From assembly GCA_028694565.1 (NCBI GenBank), contig JAQVKR010000072.1:1-9208 (forward strand): a stretch of 9,208 bases of DNA, in the 5' to 3' direction. This document shows, in pieces, positions 6,779 to 9,208 of the stretch. Every line of letters starts with the position of its first letter. Position 1 is the first letter of the stretch. The stretch comes from Gammaproteobacteria bacterium. GTDB lineage: Bacteria; Pseudomonadota; Gammaproteobacteria; DSM-26407. The position numbers and the translations under genes were made by a program. The notes beneath the pieces are model-generated. The model was given only the letters and a program-made list of their open reading frames with translations. It was not told the origin of the DNA and did not search any database.

Positions 6779-7417
6779 ATGGAAACGCTACCCAGGGAAC
6801 TCGCAACCAGCATCGTATCCATGCCGGTACAGGCCATCGGCGAGCTGACCGGACTCGATGCCGCGGGGAGCGCGACGGTGCGCACCGAATTCGGCGAGTT
6901 CCCCGCCCGCAAGGCCGCCAGCTGCCTGCTCGAGCCCCGGACCGGCGATCGGGTGCTGGTGTGCGGACCGACCCTGGAGTCGGCCTGGATCATCGCCGTG
7001 CTCGAGCGCCGCGAGCCGGGGCCGGCGCGACTGGCCTTCGACGGCGACGCCGAGCTGGCCGTCACGGGCGGCAGCCTGAGCCTGCGGGCCGAGCAGGCAT
7101 TGGGCCTGGAGTCCGACGCCCTCAGGCTGCGCGCGCGGGAAGGCGTCGCGCTGATTGACCGCTGGCAATGGATCGGCCGGGAATGCGCCGCCGTCGTGGG
7201 GCGGCTGCGGGTGACGGGCAACCTGCTCGAGACCTTCGTCGACCGCGTCACCCAGTTCGCCAAGGAGAGCCTGCGCTCGGTGGAGGGCATGGACCAGGCG
7301 CGCAGCGGCGTGGTGGACTACCAGGCGGAGCAGACCATGAACCTGCGCGGGCGGGAGCTGCTCGCCACCGCCGAGGAGCTGGTCAAGGTCGATGGCGGCC
7401 AGATTCACCTCGGCTAG
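6779..7417 (+). CDS. DUF3540 T6SS-associated protein
   Basis: The 212-residue protein matches DUF3540. A compact N-terminal beta domain contains LLEPRTGDRVLVCGPTLES (residues about 51-69). Then come alternating strands with LAVTGGSLSLRAEQALGLES, a helical segment near LLETFVDRVTQFAKESLRSV, and a C-terminal beta stretch ending exactly in VKVDGGQIHLG. That ending looks like the last turn of a VgrG-type beta-structure. There is no signal peptide. GGAGA at 6766-6770 lies 8 bases before the ATG, only 18 bases after the previous gene. DUF3540 genes recur between vgrG/DUF2169 and DUF4150 genes in T6SS clusters, which points to spike assembly or cargo fitting. The biochemical role is not established, so I name only the family. 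Confidence 0.88.
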   Translation: METLPRELATSIVSMPVQAIGELTGLDAAGSATVRTEFGEFPARKAASCLLEPRTGDRVLVCGPTLESAWIIAVLERREPGPARLAFDGDAELAVTGGSLSLRAEQALGLESDALRLRAREGVALIDRWQWIGRECAAVVGRLRVTGNLLETFVDRVTQFAKESLRSVEGMDQARSGVVDYQAEQTMNLRGRELLATAEELVKVDGGQIHLG

Positions 7418-7429
7418 GAGATCGCGACG

Positions 7430-7825
7430 ATGTTTGCCAATTCGCAGATGATGGGCATGGACATGGGCTTTCCCGATGTGTGCCTCACCCCGTCTCCGGC
7501 CGGCCCGGTGCCGATCCCCTACCCCAACATCGCCATGGGCCCCACCGCCATTCCCAACGTGCCGACGGTGCTGTACGGCGGAACGCCCGCCCACAACATG
7601 GCCACCTCCATCCCCATGACCAACGGCGACAACGCCGGCGTGGCCACTGGCGTCGCCTCCGGCACGGTGATGGGGCCCTCCCGGCACCTCACGGCGGCCT
7701 TCACCGTCATTCTCAAGGGCGCGCCCGCCACCCGGCTCACCAGCATGTCGCTGCAGAACTCCACCAACTGTCCCGGCTGCCGCATCGTGCCGAGCCAGAT
7801 AAAGGTGCTGCTGCTGGCGCCCTGA
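7430..7825 (+). CDS. DUF4150 PAAR-like spike-tip protein
   Basis: The 131-residue protein is a DUF4150 (PAAR-like) domain with nothing attached. Its features are FPDVCLTPSPAGPVPIPYPN (residues 14-33), PTVLYGGTPAHNMATSIP, Gly/Val-rich strands through GDNAGVATGVASGTVMG, and a C-terminal NCPGCRIVPSQIKVL. PAAR proteins cap the VgrG trimer as a sharp tip that binds a metal ion. Cys18, His55, Cys114 and Cys117 are visible candidate ligands, but the choice is inference. Many DUF4150 proteins carry C-terminal toxin domains; this one does not. AGGAG at 7416-7420 overlaps the stop codon of the DUF3540 gene and sits 9 bases before this ATG, so the two are in one operon. Confidence 0.92.
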   Translation: MFANSQMMGMDMGFPDVCLTPSPAGPVPIPYPNIAMGPTAIPNVPTVLYGGTPAHNMATSIPMTNGDNAGVATGVASGTVMGPSRHLTAAFTVILKGAPATRLTSMSLQNSTNCPGCRIVPSQIKVLLLAP

Positions 7826-7865
7826 GCCCCCGCGACGCACCGGCCAGCGGAACCCCGGAGCCACC

Positions 7866-8213
7866 ATGGAACTGCGTTCCCCCCTGTTGATCGTCGTCGG
7901 CCTGATCCTGCTGGCGGCCGTGGCCGTGGCGGTGTTCATCCTCGCCCGCGCCGGCGGCGAAAAGGCGCTGGAGCACTCGGGCGTCACGGCCCGGGCGAAA
8001 GTGCTCGCGCTGGCCGGAACCGGGGTCAACCGGGGCCCCAACATGCCCCTGGTCCGGCTCAGGCTGGAAGTGAGCCCGCCCCGGGGCTCGACCTATGTGG
8101 TGGAAATCGAGCGGGGCATTCACGTCATGGATCTGCCGCGCTACGAACCCGGGTCCGAGGTCGAGGTGCGCATCGACCCGCGTGATCGGAGCCGCCTGGT
8201 CCTCCTCCCCTGA
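7866..8213 (+). CDS. small single-pass membrane protein, unknown function
   Basis: The 115-residue product has one hydrophobic segment at about residues 7-27 (LLIVVGLILLAAVAVAVFILA) and then a soluble domain of about 85 residues. The domain runs GVTARAKVLALAGTGV, LVRLRLEVSPPRGSTYVVEIE, then GSEVEVRIDPRDRSRLVL. This beta-rich pattern resembles the small domain of DUF3592-like membrane proteins, a weak similarity judged by eye. Few charges before the helix make the topology uncertain. GGAG at 7857-7860 is 5 bases before the ATG, and the gene follows the PAAR-like gene by 40 bases, so it is likely last in the cassette operon. Its place suggests an accessory, membrane anchor or immunity role, but nothing in the sequence proves any of these. 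Confidence 0.8.
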   Translation: MELRSPLLIVVGLILLAAVAVAVFILARAGGEKALEHSGVTARAKVLALAGTGVNRGPNMPLVRLRLEVSPPRGSTYVVEIERGIHVMDLPRYEPGSEVEVRIDPRDRSRLVLLP

Positions 8214-8442
8214 GCCGGAGGCAACCGGCGGAGCGGCGCGCCGGCCGGCCCCGCCGCGGGGCGCCCTCCGGCCGGGCCGCCGGACGGGGCCCGGCCCGGC
8301 ACCTTGCAAGGGTCCGGTGGATGGGCCACCATTTCGGAAAGGCAACCACCCGGCCGCCGCCCCTCGCGACACCGTGGTGCACGCCGTGACGTGGTCGGCC
8401 AACCCGACCCTGACCTGAACGGAGACGGGCAGCACGTCGGCC
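8214..8442. other. intergenic gap between cassette and FHA gene
   Basis: This stretch of 229 bases holds no credible gene. Its first part is extremely GC-rich and palindromic (8241-8300). A small hairpin GGTGG-ATGGG-CCACC (8316-8330) is followed by ATTTC. TTGCAA (8304-8309) could be a -35, but no matching -10 was found. The region probably separates the transcription units, with a promoter for the FHA gene that I could not pin down. Confidence 0.5.
8241..8275 (+). terminator. possible terminator-like GC-rich hairpin
   Basis: CCGGCCGG (8241-8248) pairs with CCGGCCGG (8268-8275) around an inner perfect hairpin CCCCG-CCG-CGGGG (8249-8261). It begins 28 bases after the stop codon of the small membrane protein gene. 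No T tract follows, so it is not a classical intrinsic terminator. It may stall polymerase, protect the mRNA 3' end, or be chance in GC-rich DNA. Confidence 0.3.
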
Positions 8443-9208
8443 ATGGAACTGACTCTCAGCGTCCTCACCTACCGCGGCCTTCCGCCCGCGCGGCCCACCG
8501 AGCTGATGGTGAGCTCGCGGGACGCGACGCTCGGCCGCGACCCCGACAACGACATGGTCCTGCCGGACCCGGACCGCTACGTCTCCGGCACCCACGCCCG
8601 CATCCAGTTCCGCGACGGCCGCTACCTCCTCCTCGACGCCAGCACCAACGGCACCTACGTCAACCACGCCCCCAGCCCGCTGGGACGCGGCGCCAGCGTG
8701 GAGCTGCAGGACGGCGACGTGCTGTCGGTGGGGGAGTACGAGATCCAGGTGTGGCTGTCCATGCTCCCCGGCGAGCACCCGACGGAACCCGCCGCGGAGC
8801 CCGACATGCCGCCCGCCGCGGAGCCCGCCGCGCCACCCGCCGCCGGACCGGACCTGACCGAGCCCGACCAGACCCTCGATCCCCTCGCGCTGATGGCGAA
8901 GTCCGGCCGCGGCGGCCCCGGGCCGGGCGGAATTCCCGAGGATTTCGACCTGGTGCCGCCCACGCCGGCGCCGCGCCCGGAGGAGGACACCGCCCCCGGC
9001 GGGCCGCCCATCGGCATCCCCGAGGGCTTCGACCTGCTCTCGCCCGCGGCCGGGCCGGAGAGCCCGGAGAGCCACCCCGATCACGTCCCCGGCGACCAGG
9101 CGGCCTTCACCCCGCCGCAGGCCATACCGGAGGATTTCGACCTGCTGGGCACGCCGCCGCCCGCCGCGCCCGAGCCGCCCGCCGCGCCCGCCGCGCCCGA
9201 GGAGCCCT
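8443..9208 (+). CDS. tagH: FHA-domain T6SS protein (TagH/Fha type), partial (3' end off window)
   Basis: The frame is open for 255 codons to the edge. Residues about 1-105 form an FHA domain with its phosphothreonine-binding residues: GR (31-32), SGTHAR (Ser48, His51) and STNGTYVN (Asn69, Asn74). Next is a long Pro/Ala/Glu-rich, disordered-looking region with three IPEDFDL-type motifs. TagH/Fha proteins read Ser/Thr phosphorylation by PpkA-type kinases to trigger T6SS assembly, and usually end in a C-terminal domain of their own that would lie off the window. An in-frame TGA at 8416-8418 with no other start codon after it fixes the ATG at 8443. The Shine-Dalgarno is weak, as GGAGA at 8421 is 17 bases away. 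Other FHA proteins share the fold, but the T6SS setting and the IPEDFDL motifs favour TagH. Confidence 0.85.
   Translation, partial: MELTLSVLTYRGLPPARPTELMVSSRDATLGRDPDNDMVLPDPDRYVSGTHARIQFRDGRYLLLDASTNGTYVNHAPSPLGRGASVELQDGDVLSVGEYEIQVWLSMLPGEHPTEPAAEPDMPPAAEPAAPPAAGPDLTEPDQTLDPLALMAKSGRGGPGPGGIPEDFDLVPPTPAPRPEEDTAPGGPPIGIPEGFDLLSPAAGPESPESHPDHVPGDQAAFTPPQAIPEDFDLLGTPPPAAPEPPAAPAAPEEP
8932..9144 (+). repeat. three IPEDFDL motif repeats in the FHA protein linker
   Basis: The motif appears as IPEDFDL (8932-8952), IPEGFDL (9016-9036) and IPEDFDL (9124-9144), spaced 28 and 36 residues apart in a Pro/Ala-rich linker. Such short acidic-aromatic motifs (IPxDFD) recur in TagH-type proteins and look like docking sites. 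The third copy uses ATA CCG where the others use ATT/ATC CCC, so the protein motif is conserved rather than the DNA. Confidence 0.8.

Noticed and set aside
8289..8310. Possible sigma54 promoter (CCGGCCCGGCACCTTGCAAG)
   Set aside because: The GG and GC elements are 11 bases apart rather than the required 10, and such GC-rich near matches are expected by chance here.
8125..9084. A 319-codon minus-strand frame over the FHA gene
   Set aside because: It is antisense to the clear FHA domain and linker. The product is Gly/Arg/Val-rich low complexity.

Overview
The window is very GC-rich, with strongly GC-biased third codon positions and dense coding. It carries part of a type VI secretion system (T6SS) locus from a high-GC Gram-negative bacterium, most likely a proteobacterium. 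I cannot fix the genus from sequence alone.

Layout. On the minus strand at the left edge lies the 5' part of a contractile-sheath gene (bases 1-572). A TssB-like N-terminal domain is followed by a Pro/Ala linker, and the protein continues off the edge, probably into a TssC-like part. A 215-base divergent intergenic region follows, with hairpins, a repeated ACTCCCGGG element and a plausible sigma70-type promoter. A plus-strand run of six genes comes next: vgrG spike (788-3022), a DUF2169 adaptor fused to a pentapeptide-repeat helix (3045-5702), a second, Cys-rich pentapeptide protein (5699-6760, ATGA overlap), a DUF3540 protein (6779-7417), a DUF4150 PAAR-like spike tip (7430-7825), and a small single-pass membrane protein (7866-8213). 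After a 229-base gap with a GC-rich hairpin, the 5' part of an FHA-domain gene (tagH-type) runs off the right edge.

How the genes fit together. VgrG, the DUF2169 adaptor, the pentapeptide proteins, DUF3540 and the DUF4150 protein form a spike-assembly and effector-loading cassette of a kind known from other proteobacteria. The flanking sheath and FHA genes belong to the T6SS structure and its regulation. No recognisable toxin domain (nuclease, lipase, amidase, deaminase, Rhs) is encoded between vgrG and tagH. The cargo is therefore encoded elsewhere, or is one of the unexplained parts here: the VgrG tail, the pentapeptide proteins or the small membrane protein. That open question is the most interesting feature of the window.
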